Below are positions 20,801 through 31,300 of a stretch of DNA of 31,579 bases, one piece after another; positions within the stretch are counted from its first letter, which is position 1, and the number at the start of each line of letters is the position of its first letter. The notes below the pieces were generated by a model. That model saw only the letters and a program-made list of their open reading frames with translations. It made no database searches and had not been told where the DNA came from. The position numbers were made by a program, and so were the translations under genes. The stretch is from Heterotrichella gracilis (taxonomy: Eukaryota; Sar; Xanthophyceae; Tribonematales; Xanthonemataceae). The stretch covers positions 1-31,579 of the forward strand of contig JAULBX010028116.1 of NCBI GenBank assembly GCA_032358255.1, written 5' to 3'.

Positions 20801-23800
20801 CTGGTCATTGCCAATGGTCCAAGTAAGGCCAATATTCTCTGTGTTGGAGTAAGCTGTCGATCTATCAGTATGAAAAGAAAAACATCTACAAAATGACCTT
20901 GTTGTGGGTAAGGGAATCCAATAATGGGAGCTATTCACACAGCATTTCCCTTCCCTCCTGCGCAGGGAGAAGCGGCTCCCCTCCCCCTGGCGCGACCGGC
21001 CTGTTGAGGAGAGCCTGAAGCTGTTTGAGGATATGCGCAGGGGGCTGGTGGACGAGGGGGAGGCGACGCTCAGGTAGTGGAGGGAGGGGCCCGGGGGGGG
21101 GAATGGATGGCAAGCAGGGGGGCTGATGGCATCTGCTTGGGGATGGTGTGTGGAGGCAACACAATGTCTCCTGATCAATGATGTCAATGCTGCTGAACTC
21201 TACCCACCCATCTACACCCCTCCAGCAACCTTCCTGCCCCCGCACACCCCTACTCCCCTCCCATCCCCTCCACTGCACCCCCCCAGGATGCCCATGGAGA
21301 ACCCTAAACCCTAAACCTCCCTCCATCCCCAGGATTCGCATGGACCCACAAGAAACCCTAAACCCTAACCCTAACCCTCCACCCCAGGATGCGCATGGAC
21401 CACAAGAACGACAACTTCAACATGTTTGACCTCATCGCCTACCGCATCAAGTTTGTGGAGCACCCGCACGCCGGCGCGCGCTGGTGCATCTACCCCTCCT
21501 ACGACTTCACGCACTGCCTCACAGACAGCATGGAGAACATCACGCACTCGCTGTGCACCCTGGAGTTTGAGTCGCGGCGGGCTAGCTACTACTGGCTGCT
21601 GGAGGTTTGTAGGGTTTTGGGTGGGGTTTGTTGGGGTCGCACGAACCAGTTGCTGGAGGAGGTGGTCACTTTTCTGGTTCTGGGGCTTTGGGTTGGCCCC
21701 CCCAAGTGCTAGTCAAGCACATACCGTGGGTGGCATGTCATTCCAATGTACCCTCCACCTCCCCACCCCACCCCATTTTTCCGCACCCACCACAGGTCCT
21801 TGACATGTACAAGCCTGTGGTTCGAGAGTACCCCCCTGCCATGCAAAGTTTTCCCCACCTCCACGCCCACCACCCACCTGCACCATCCACCCCCACCCCC
21901 ACCCCACCCACTGCAGGTCCTGGACGTGTACAAGCCTGTGGTGTGGGAGTACTCGCGCCTCAACGTGACCCACAATGTGCTGTCAAAGCGCAAGCTCAAC
22001 AGGCTGGTGACGGGCGGGTGGGTGGATGGGTGGGACGACCCGCGCCTGCTCACCCTGGCGGGCCTGAGGAGGAGGGGGGTGCGAGCGGAGGTGGGTGGTG
22101 GGGAGTGGGGGTTGTGGGGGGTGCGCGCTGTGGTGGGTGGTGGGTGGTCGGATCGGAGGTGGAAACAGGGTGTCTTTGCTTGGGCACATAGGATGATCCA
22201 GGACACCAGCGTTACAGAACTCCAGGACACCAGCATTACCACCTGCTCCGCAGGCCATCAGCCAGTTGTGTAGGACATTGCATGATCCTAAACCCTAAAC
22301 CCTACCCCTAAATCCTAACCCTAACCCCGCAGGCCATCAACTCCTTTGTCCAGGACATCGGCATCACCCGCTCCGACAACAGCGAGGTGCCCCTGCACAG
22401 GCTGGAGGCGCACATACGCAGCGACCTGGACGCGACCTCCCCTCGCGCACTGGCTGTGCTGCGCCCCCTGCGGGTAGTGATTCTCAACCTGCCTGAGGAC
22501 CACTTTGAGGAGGTGCAGGCGCAGGTGAGGGGAATATGTGCCGGGGTGTGCAGAGAGAGGTGTTTGTTGGCTGCCAGCGTTTGCTAGGGTTTTGCTGGGG
22601 GTTTGCTAGGGTTTTGGCAGCAATGTCTGCCAGCTGTTGCCCCTTACTGGCAGGCGCCTGTGTTTTAAAAATGCATCCCAATTACAAGCGCTCCCCACCC
22701 TTCCTACCTGGCCACCTACCAAAGCCAACACCCAGCGCCTGCCCAAACCCTCCCCTCCCACCCACCCCCACATGCTACCTCCTTTACCCTCACCCAAAAC
22801 CCTAACCAAACCCTACCCCCACCCGCAGGTGTTCCCCGGCCGCTCCCCTGCCACCTACCCCCTCCCCTTCACCCGCACATGCTACATCGAGTCGACAGAT
22901 TTTAAGGCGCAGGATGAGCGGGGATACTACGGGCTTGCGCCCGGCAAGTCAGTCATGCTGCGCTACGCATACCCCGTCACCTACGTGCGCCACGATGTGG
23001 ATGCGGATGGGAGCGTGACCGCGGTGTACGTGGAGTATGCCAAGGAGGTGGAGAAGCTGCCAAAGGTGGGTGGTGGGGAGGGTATTGTTGCTGTATCACC
23101 TCCACTCACCTTCTGTACCACCTAAACCCACCACAGGCAAAACCCCAGGGCAGGGTTTGAAAAACTACAGCCATTTTATGGAGGGGGCGACAACCAGCCC
23201 GCATGCTAGGGTTTGGGCAAGGGTTGTAGTCGTACCATGAAGGGGGCGAGCCACGCCCTCCCTCAACAGGGTTGCGCCCCTGCCCCTGCCCCTCATCCAC
23301 AACCCAAACAACCCAACCGCCATACCATCTACCGCTATACCAACCCAAACAACCCAATCTCCATCCCCATTCTCCCCCACCGCGCCCTCACACCCCTCCC
23401 TTTCCCTCCCCAGGGCGTACTCAACTGGCTGGGCCAGCCCTCCCCTGGCACCCCAGGGCACCTGGGCCACCCCACCAGTGTTAAATCCCTTGTTAGGGTA
23501 CTTTCACTCTCACACCCACCTCCCCCCTTGTCCTCGCCCCCCCCCTCTTCCTTCTCCACACCCACCTCCCCCTCCCGCAGGGTGTGCTCAACTGGCTGGG
23601 CCAGCCCTCCCCCGGCACCCCACCCCCCACCTTCCAGGCGCGACTGTACGACACCCTGTTCACCGCACCCAGCCCCGGGGATCTGGATGACTGGCTGGAC
23701 CACCTCAACCCAGGGTCCATGCAGAAGGTGGAGGGGTGCATGGCCAGCCCCGTGCTGGCGCAGGCGGCTGTGGGGGACAGGTGGGGGGTGGGGATGTGTG

Positions 23801-24502
23801 GGGGCGGAATCCTGAAGGCATTTGATGCCTTGTGTACAACCATATGTGTGTGGGCGTCTGTTAAAACATGGCCACGCGCGATGTTTGTTGCATATCTTTT
23901 GGCATTTGCATTCGCATGCAATGGGCGGAGGGGTGCATGGCCAGCCCGGTGCTGGCGCAGGTGGCTGTGGGGGACAGGTAGGGGTGAAAGTCTCAAAGAC
24001 GTTTTGATGAGTTGCGTACTCCCATGGGGCAGTTTGCATGCGCATGTCTTTGAAAATGCGCAAGCGCGTGGTGTGTAACAGTGCACACTGTAAATGTTGT
24101 CCTGGCACCACCTATACCCTACCAACGTGTGGAAATCCTACAAGGGTATCCACCCTATCATGAGACACCCTACACACCCTGCCTCTCCCCTTTGCTAGGA
24201 TGCCTCCTCTCATGCCACACGCTGCGCCCTACTAGCGCTGTGCTCTGACTGTGTAGCTTCCCCCCTGCAGGTTCCAGCTGCAGCGCCTAGGACACCCTGC
24301 TAGGGTCCATCATACCTTGACGCACCCTAAACCCTAAACACCTTTTTCGCTGACTGTATACTCTCCCCTCGCCTCCTGCAGGTTCCAGCTGGAGCGGCTA
24401 GGCTACTTCTGCGTTGATTCCGACACCACCCCTGGCTCGCTGGTCCTCAACCGTACATGCACGCTCAGGGAGAGCGCGGAGAAGAAGGCGGTGGGGAGGT
24501 GA
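17871..24502 (+). CDS. GlnRS: Glutaminyl-tRNA synthetase, cytosolic eukaryotic type
   Basis: Sixteen exons, all GT-AG with closing phases: 17871-17932, 18013-18130, 18278-18343, 18443-18544, 18714-18787, 19065-19227, 19485-19781, 20099-20245, 20550-20662, 20966-21073, 21388-21604, 21917-22090, 22333-22524, 22829-23065, 23581-23780 and 24382-24502 (stop TGA). This gives 796 aa. The enzyme charges tRNA-Gln with glutamine using ATP. Residues 1-195 form the eukaryote-specific N-terminal domain ([21 protein letters not shown]), followed by a Lys/Pro/Ala linker. The class I core starts at [16 protein letters not shown] (HIGH motif, about 279-294). The KMSKS counterpart is VLSKRK (510-515). The anticodon-binding beta-barrels end in [14 protein letters not shown] and [10 protein letters not shown]. 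An in-frame ATG at 17838 would add 11 residues, but the start at 17871 matches the usual N-terminus. Eight exons have decayed edge copies in adjacent introns. Confidence 0.97.
18973..19006 (+). repeat. Decayed copy of the head of GlnRS exon 6
   Basis: It repeats the first about 34 nt of exon 6 (TACGGC, then CACCAACAAGCTGCTGGCCG). It is followed by AAAACCCCAGTAAAACCC and telomere-like AACCCT runs that lead into the true acceptor CCAAAACCCTAG. Confidence 0.85.
20000..20037 (+). repeat. Perfect 38-nt copy of the head of GlnRS exon 8 with its own acceptor and possible donor
   Basis: Bases 20000-20037 equal 20099-20136, both preceded by a CAG acceptor. The copy is followed by GTATTT, so it could act as a mini-exon; inclusion would shift the frame (38 nt). 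Full identity suggests a recent event. Confidence 0.92.
20286..20335 (+). repeat. Decayed copy of the 3' end of GlnRS exon 8 with donor
   Basis: It matches the end of exon 8 and its donor at 20209-20253: GAGACATTGTG, GTGGGCTGGAAG and AAAGGTGCGTGGG correspond to GAGGACATTGTGGGC, GGGGTGGAAG and GAAGGTGGGTGGG. Confidence 0.7.
20401..20558 (+). repeat. GATC/TGATCA-dense tract before GlnRS exon 9
   Basis: About nine GATC sites occur in roughly 150 bp, many as TGATCA or CAGATC, ending at the acceptor TGATCACTGCAG. The spacing is irregular, so this is not a simple tandem repeat. A similar run (TGTGATCAGA, repeated) occurs at 30112-30150. Confidence 0.8.
21287..21354 (+). repeat. Two decayed copies of the head of GlnRS exon 11, each followed by CCCTAAA repeats
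   Basis: Copies start after AG at 21287 (GATGCCCATGGAGA) and 21333 (GATTCGCATGGACCCACAAG). The true exon starts at 21388 (GATGCGCATGGACCACAAGA). Each copy runs straight into CCCTAAACCC, and the last repeat array feeds the used acceptor CTCCACCCCAG. Confidence 0.93.
21796..21838 (+). repeat. Decayed copy of the head of GlnRS exon 12
   Basis: After ACAG it repeats GTCCTTGACATGTACAAGCC and TGTGGTTCGAGAGTAC, against the true exon head at 21917. The frame stays open over the copy, so use of this acceptor would insert extra residues unless it is spliced out. Confidence 0.9.
22196..22288 (+). repeat. Three partial copies of the head of GlnRS exon 13, ending in a CCCTAAA array
   Basis: 22196-22216 and 22221-22250 repeat the exon segment TCCAGGACATCGGCATCACC in altered form. 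22254-22288, after CCGCAG, repeats the exon from its first base (GCCATCA) through AGGACAT. A CCCTAAACCC array then runs directly to the used acceptor CCCTAACCCCGCAG at 22332. Confidence 0.85.
23414..23454 (+). repeat. Copy of the head of GlnRS exon 15 with acceptor
   Basis: It is nearly identical to 23581-23621 (ACTCAACTGGCTGGGCCAGC) and is preceded by CTCCCCAG as the true exon is by CTCCCGCAG. Length is 41 nt with about three differences. Confidence 0.93.
23927..23977 (+). repeat. Copy of the 3' end of GlnRS exon 15 with donor
   Basis: It matches the last 51 nt of exon 15 (23730-23780; TGCATGGCCAGCCC, TGCTGGCGCAGG and GCTGTGGGGGACAG) and is followed by GTAGGG, a usable donor. Exon 15 is therefore flanked by a copied head upstream and a copied tail downstream. 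Confidence 0.93.
24271..24291 (+). repeat. Copy of the head of GlnRS exon 16 with acceptor
   Basis: After CCCTGCAG it repeats GTTCCAGCTG(C)AGCG(C)CTAGG as at 24382. About 35 nt later CCCTAAACCCTAAA occurs, then the true acceptor. Confidence 0.9.
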
Positions 24503-25382
24503 AACCCTTGGGGAGGGTTTTTCACCCGTAGGGATGTACCCTTGGGAGGGTCTTGTGGGAGAGCAGTGGGGCTTGAGAGAGCGCGCAGAGGGGGTTGTGG
24601 GTGGGGGATGGTGAAGGGGCGGACGAACCCGTGGAGAGGGTGTTGATCCCGTGGGGAGATGAGGGGCTTACCCTTGGAAGGGTGTTGTGGAGTGGCCGTG
24701 AGGTCCTAGAAAGGCTTGGAAGAGTAGCGGGAGACCCTTGTGGGAAGGTATTTTCACACTCTGGTGACCACAGATGTGTAAATACTTGAAATTTGTTTGC
24801 TGCTGCGTCAACCTTAGCCCAAGCCCCAAGCTCAATTGAGTGTCAACGAAGAGGCTTGGATTCCAAGTCGGAACTCTGTTACACAACAGGGTTCAAGCTA
24901 GGGTTTCAAGGTGGGGCACCCTACTGATGGGGCAACCAGCTTACCCAGTAGCACTGCTGTTAATCAGCATAACCCGACATCCAGACGCGTCAGCAGCAAC
25001 TACTATTGGAGTGCAGGCAGCAACGCAGAATAGGACGAGGCGCTTGAAGGTCCTAACGCGACAATGAGCAATATGCGTGCACCAGGCGGGTGGTGGCCCT
25101 GCCCTGCCTTTCTATAGTATCCTTCTGCTCGTAGGAGATTATCTCCTGGAGATACAGCTGGCTTAGGAGAAGGAGTTACAGCTAGGACTTGGGACCCGGC
25201 GTATGTGCATAGTGAACGCCGTGGCAGTGTGCCTTGGCTTTTTTGGCCTCGCAAGACGCCCAGGGGTATGACTTGACTTTGCGCAGGCTTCTGGAAGGTG
25301 CAGTTCGACCTGGTTGTTTTGTGCAGCTTGCTTAACATTGAAGTCTTCGACGACGCAGACGGTGTACCCGAGCTGACCAGCC
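24503..25382. other. GlnRS 3' flank and intergenic region to the zinc-finger gene
   Basis: 24503-24770 is a set of degenerate G-rich repeats of the last exon's tail (GAGAGCGCG and (A)CCCTTGG(G/A)AGGG recur). TGTAA at 24777-24781, 275 nt after the stop, is a good candidate polyadenylation signal. From 24790 to 25382 no gene was recognised. A long minus-strand open frame (25555-25163) overlaps the next gene's first exon and has no recognisable content. The promoter of the zinc-finger gene should lie here. Confidence 0.5.
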
Positions 25383-28300
25383 ATGGGCAGGTCTGCCAAG
25401 AAGAAAACAGGAGCACTGCTTGCAGCTTCGGCTAAAGCTGCTGCGCAGGTACCGTGTCGTTCGCTGTCTAAGTGTCGAGCAGCGTCCTTCTTGTTTCGCG
25501 GGTGTGCGCAATACCACGCATATATGTGGAGCGTGGCAGATATGCATGCCAACAAGGAGATGCATGCATGTGTGCATGCATTTATTGGGGTGCTAGCCTT
25601 TCACCACGAGCTAGCATATTATTATCTCCCTGGCGTCGCTGCCTGCCCGCAGCACACACAGTTCCCACCTCGCTGTTTTACTGGTTGCTGGCTGTTTTGC
25701 AACTTGCTTGGTGAACATGGGGTATGGTATAGTGTAGTACCCCACAGCTATTTAGGCTAGTATGTATGGTATAGTGTAGTACCCCACAGCTATATAAGCT
25801 AGTGTAGTATACCCCACAGCTATATAAGCTAGTGTAGTATACCCCACAGCTATGCAGTGTAACCCAGCCACAGCTGAACCCGTGCTTGTTCAAATGCGCG
25901 CAGGCCACAGACACCTCCTGGTATGCCAAGAAGAATGCTTCGGGCGAGCTGTTTGGTGTCATGGGGCCCAACAAGGCTCCCGCCAACCTGGATCAGCTCA
26001 TGGGCGTGTCCTATGGCGACTTGATGGACGGGCTGGACGAGGTGTCAGTCAGCATGGCCACACGTGCGTGTGCGACAGGAACCCTAAACTCTAAACCCTA
26101 AACATGTGGGCTAGACGAGGTATCAAATCAGCATGGCCACATGTGTGCGACAGCCTAAACCTCAAACCCTAACCCTAGCCGTTGGCCTGCCTATGCAGTA
26201 CCATGTGCAAGGAGGCGGCAAAGCCCAAACCCTCACCCCAAACGCAAACCCTAATCAGCAGCCTGTCCCATGTACGGTTGCGAGGGAGGTGCAGAGGCTT
26301 GTGAATTGCACATCCGCGGCGGAAAACCATGATGATAAACCTGTGCACATATTGTAACCTCACTACCACAGCCAGCCGTTGCCCACCCCAACAAGGGTGC
26401 TCAGTCAGGGAGCAGCAATCTTTTTATGTGAGAGACGTGTTCAAAATCCCTTGCCTGTCCTGCTGCGTGGCCTGCTGCTGGGTTCCTGGGGCGGAAACCT
26501 CCGGCCTGAGCTGTTGCGTTACCCTAAACCCTGTTACCCTAAACCCTGGTGCATGTGGCCACCGCTGGCAAGGAAACCCTCGAGCTGTGTGCTGACAAAG
26601 TACGTATACCCTATTGTAGGTCAACGGGACTGTCTTTGGCCACTAAATAAATTAATGGAATGAAACCAGGTCGTGTGGTGCCGCAGGTGTTGAATACCCT
26701 CCTGGGCCTGCTGGACTGCGGCAAGGTGAGGGTTGGCTTGATGATGCAATGCATTATCCACTAAATAGTGGTCATGTATTAATTGTAGGACGACATGGTA
26801 AACAATATCTACAATTTGTGCATTTCATAGGTATGCATTAACGTTTGTCGCCACGACCCCTTAGTTGGCTGCAGCACCGCTCGTCTGACGCCTTACCTCC
26901 CTTTGCCAGCGCTTCCGGAATTTGGAGCACCTGCCGGGGAGGGGGTTTCCCGGGACAGAGATGTCGAAACAGCGCGAGTGAGCCTGGAGGGGGCGCAAGT
27001 GCTGAGCTACCTCCAGCGCCAGCTGGCAGCCGGAGGCAGCATGAAGACGTGGGTATGCCCCAGCTGCGCCTTTGTCCAGCACTTCCCATCCCCCACTGCC
27101 CTGCTGCTCCACCTGCAGCAGGACCATTACCCTAAGCTAGGGACCCTGTTTGAGCTGGTGGTGGGGCAGGAGGCAGAGGTGGCTGCGGGGGATAAGGAGG
27201 TCCGCGCGATTGTGGGAGCCGCCATCAAGGACATGAAGGGCGCATGGTGCGTGCGGGGGACTAGGGTTTAGGATCTGGGGACCCTGTTTGAGCTGGTGGT
27301 GGGGCAGGAACTGGGCAAGGGCAAGGAGATTCGCGGCATTGTGGGAGGCGCCATCAAGGACATGAAGGGTGCATGATGCGTGCAGGGGGTTAGGGTTTAG
27401 GGTTTAGGCTGCATTGTGCGTGCAGCCCATGAAGGGCATGGATGGTGCAAGGTGCATGCAGGGGGCATTCCTTGACCTTTGCACACAGTCTCTGCATTTC
27501 CCTGCTGGCGGTCATTAATTGTTGTTTACCCTTCGATTGGAGCGGGGCCCAGCAGCCATGTGCCCCCAGTTTGGTGGCGCAGGGCCAGGTAAAGTGATCC
27601 AAGGTGCATGGGATGACAAGTGCCAGCCATGGGGATTCGCAGGTGAAGTGCACAGGTGAAGTGCACAGGAAATGTTCAGGGTTTTGGGTTCACGAGTATT
27701 TACCAATGTACAGCACTGGTGAACAGGTGAACTGTGAACAGGGAACAAAAAAAATCACAGCTGTCAGTCAACCCTGCCATTGCGTAACCCTAAACCCTAA
27801 ATCTAACTTTGAACCCTCCCATGCACTGCAGGCACCAGGGTCGAGGCCTCGAAGATCCTGTGTGGGGTGCCAACACCCTAAACCCTAAATCCTACACCCT
27901 AAATCCTAAATCCTAAACCCTAAACCTAAACTATCCCATACGCTGCAGGCACCAGGGTAAAGGCCTTGAGGATCTTGTGTGGGGTGCCAACGCCTTCTTG
28001 TGGGACCAACTGGACATTGAGTTGGAGAAAGAGGAGCGCCACGCATCCCCGGAGGTCCAGTCCCTGAAGGATACCTACCTGGTGCATGTGTTTGCTGTGG
28101 CAATCAAGACCATCCTGACGCACCCCGCAGTGTGAGTGGAGGGGGGTGAGCCACGTATGGGTAGGGTTAGGCTTGTGTTGCTGCGTATGGTTGGCTAGCA
28201 GCATAGGTGCTAGGCGTGAACCGTAATTCAAAACATTATGAAGGGGTGGGGCTAGGGGTGAACCTCACGAGGGTCCACACAGCACAGTTTGTTAAACAGT

Positions 28301-31300
28301 GGGCTATACATTCCACATATGGCACAGTATACCCACGCATGAATGCAATGAGGGTATGTGTGGTACTCTCTGGCCACACGTAATAAATCCATTCTTATAT
28401 ATCCACCAGCTACGCTGGCATACCTGCCCCCGCCTTTGCACCACCAACCCCTGTGGGCAGGCTGCCAAACCCTATATCTAAACCTGAAACCCTAAACCTT
28501 ATGAATCCCTTTGTGCAGGTACCAGGCGTCTGTCCAGCCCCTCCTGCACAGCGCCGCCAAGACCCTGCTAGGCATCCCGCAGCATAAACACCTGCCCGAG
28601 GAGCATGCACAGCAGGTGCTTTGGACCATCTACCAGCGGGCAGACGTCCACCACATGCGCGTGCTGAGCAGCAGGATGCACGAGGTGGTTCTGGCAATGG
28701 GGCTGAACCTCACAAAGCCCTGCGCCAACGGGAAGCTGTGCCATCATTCAGAAAACGTGTGTGGGCATGCAGGGTGCGCCAGCAGTGCCGACCACCTGCT
28801 GCGTTGGATGCTATTGCGCATAGCACGCCTGCGAAAAGCCCGAACACTGTGGAGGTGCAGGGGTGTGCTGGTGCAGGGTTGGGTGCCAATGCTAGGGTCC
28901 CTACCCTGCACCAGCAAAACCCTACACCCCCGCAACAAACTGACTCGGCCCCCCCACACACACCCACCCCCCATCCACCCCCCCATCACTCGCCACAGCT
29001 CATCACAAGCCCTGTCCTGCACATATCCTGCATATGTCCTGCGCATGTCCTGCATTTGCCCAGGGATTCCTCCCGACACAGGTACTCCAGACCTGCCCAT
29101 GCCAGTGGCCCTCAGTACCATATGTGGGCTGGAGTTTAGGGTTTAGGGTTAAGGGTTTAGGGTTGCTTGGCAAATGCGCTGTGCCGCTGCATGCAGGTCG
29201 TTGTAGAGAGCCGCGACATCTTGGCACAGGGGCCAGTGGCGGAGGGTGGGCTGGCGCCAGCCCTGTCCCAGTCCCGTGGCGGAGGCGCTGGGGGGGCATC
29301 TGGGGGAGATGCCGAGGGGATGCGTGGCGGAGATGGTGAGGGGGCAACTGGGGCAGGTGATGGGGGCGCATTTGGTGGAAATCCGAGGGCGCATTCAGCA
29401 CTGCAGGGGCACATGGTGCGGGTGCTGAGGGCATCTCTGGTGGAAATGCTGAGGGCACATTTGGCACTGCAGGAGCACACAGTGTGGGTGCCGAGGGCGC
29501 ATTTGGTGAATTTATTGAGCGCACATGTAGCACTGCAGGGGCACATGGTGCAGGGTGCTGAGGGCGCATTTGGTACTGAATGGCCACATTGCGCAGGTGC
29601 TCAGCTTGGCCTGTTCTTGAGCGAGGAATGGCTGGCCAGCATCCCAAAGGTGGAGCTGATGCTGCATTATGAGAGGGAGGGAGAGGACCCTGATCCCATG
29701 AGAGGCACGAGGGCCATCGACCTGGCGTCTGCGCTGTACAGGCTGCTGTACGAGCCGCACCTGGTGAGATTGGAAAGCGTGCAGGCTGCTGTAAAAAAAA
29801 TAGAAACGCCTGCGATTATACGGTGCACAGGCACATTTCACATGGGTTGTGTGCACAAGTAGCTTTTACCTCCTGCCCCAGGGTGCGCCCCACTTATGTC
29901 GCCTACCCCACACATGCCTTTGCTTTCCCGGCCATCGCACACCTGCATGTATGTATGTATGTATGTATTTACGCAGGTACAGGTATATCTACGCTGACTC
30001 ACAGGTACATGACTTACGTAATTTATGTAAATATGCACACAGATGAGCCACCATCAGCACAAACCTGTCACATGGGTTTGAGTGTGTGTGTGTGTGCAGC
30101 TTGACTGCGGATTGATCAGATGTGATCAGATGTGATCAGATGTGATCGTGTGTTGTTGTGTGTGCAATTTCAGGGCGGATCATATGCAACCCGGGGCCCC
30201 ATATCCGGGGTTGACCTGGGCCACCTGTGCGCAACGCAGGCACAGCGCGACACCTGGCAGCCAGGTGAACCCCGAAACCCTAAGTGCTAACCACTCAACC
30301 CCCACCAGCTGCCTAGACCTGGGCCACCTGTGCGCAACTCAAGCACAGCGCGACACATGGCAGCCAGGTGAAACCCTAAAGCCTAAACACAAAACACTGC
30401 CCACTCAACCCCCACCAGCGGCCTCGACCTGGGCCACCTGTGCGCAAGTCAAGCACAGCGCGACACATGGCAGCCAGCTGAAACCACCTCCCCTTCCATC
30501 TTCATCATCACCATTTGCATTCCAGTCGCAGATCACAACGTACATTCCAGCGCCATCATCACATACGCCTGTGCGTACCTGAGCCCAGTCTCTCCCCGGC
30601 ATAGCCGTACCATGCTGCCTGTCACATGCACACATGACAGCATGTACACATCACCAGGGGTATACTAATAATACTAACATAATAATACTAATAATACTAA
30701 CGAGTTAGTATAGTTAGTATACCCCTGACATCACCAGCATGACACCCGGAGCATGTGCGTACCTCATATGCACCCTACTGGGTGTGCCTGTGCAGCGCTT
30801 CCAAGCCCGGTCTCTCCAGTTCCCAAACCCTATACCCTATACCCTAAACCCTAAACCTGATGAGTGTGTCTTCCTGTGCGGCGCTTCCAAGCCCGTCCCT
30901 CCAGTTCCCAAACCCTATACCCTAAACCCTAAACCCTAAACCTAATGAGTGTATGTGCCTGTGCAGCGCTTCCAAGCCCGTCCCTCCAGTTCCCAAACCC
31001 TTTACCCTTTACCCTAAACCTGATGAGTGTGTGTGCCTGTGCAGCACTTCTGAGCCCAACCTCACCTGACCTGGTCATGTCTGTGCTGCGCGACGTGCTG
31101 CGGCAGATGAAGGAGGTGCGGGCGAAGTACAGCAAAGCCAAGTGGGTGCTGGGGGAAATGATGCGCGCAGCCGTGGAACCTAGGTAAGGGTCTTAAATGG
31201 GGCGGGCGGCCATGGACCCTGAACCTATGGCTTAAACCCTGAACTTATGTTGTCCTTTGTCTCTGAAATTCAATACAGTGAGAGCTCCACGTGTTTCCTC

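Noticed and set aside
21299..21385. CCCTAAA repeats as evidence of a chromosome end or subtelomere
   Set aside because: The runs are short (2-5 units), imperfect, spread through introns of housekeeping genes and associated with exon edges; there is no terminal array.
25003..25555. Minus-strand open frames antisense to the first zinc-finger-gene exon
   Set aside because: No recognisable protein, no consistent splice context; the plus-strand exon has a good start context and donor.
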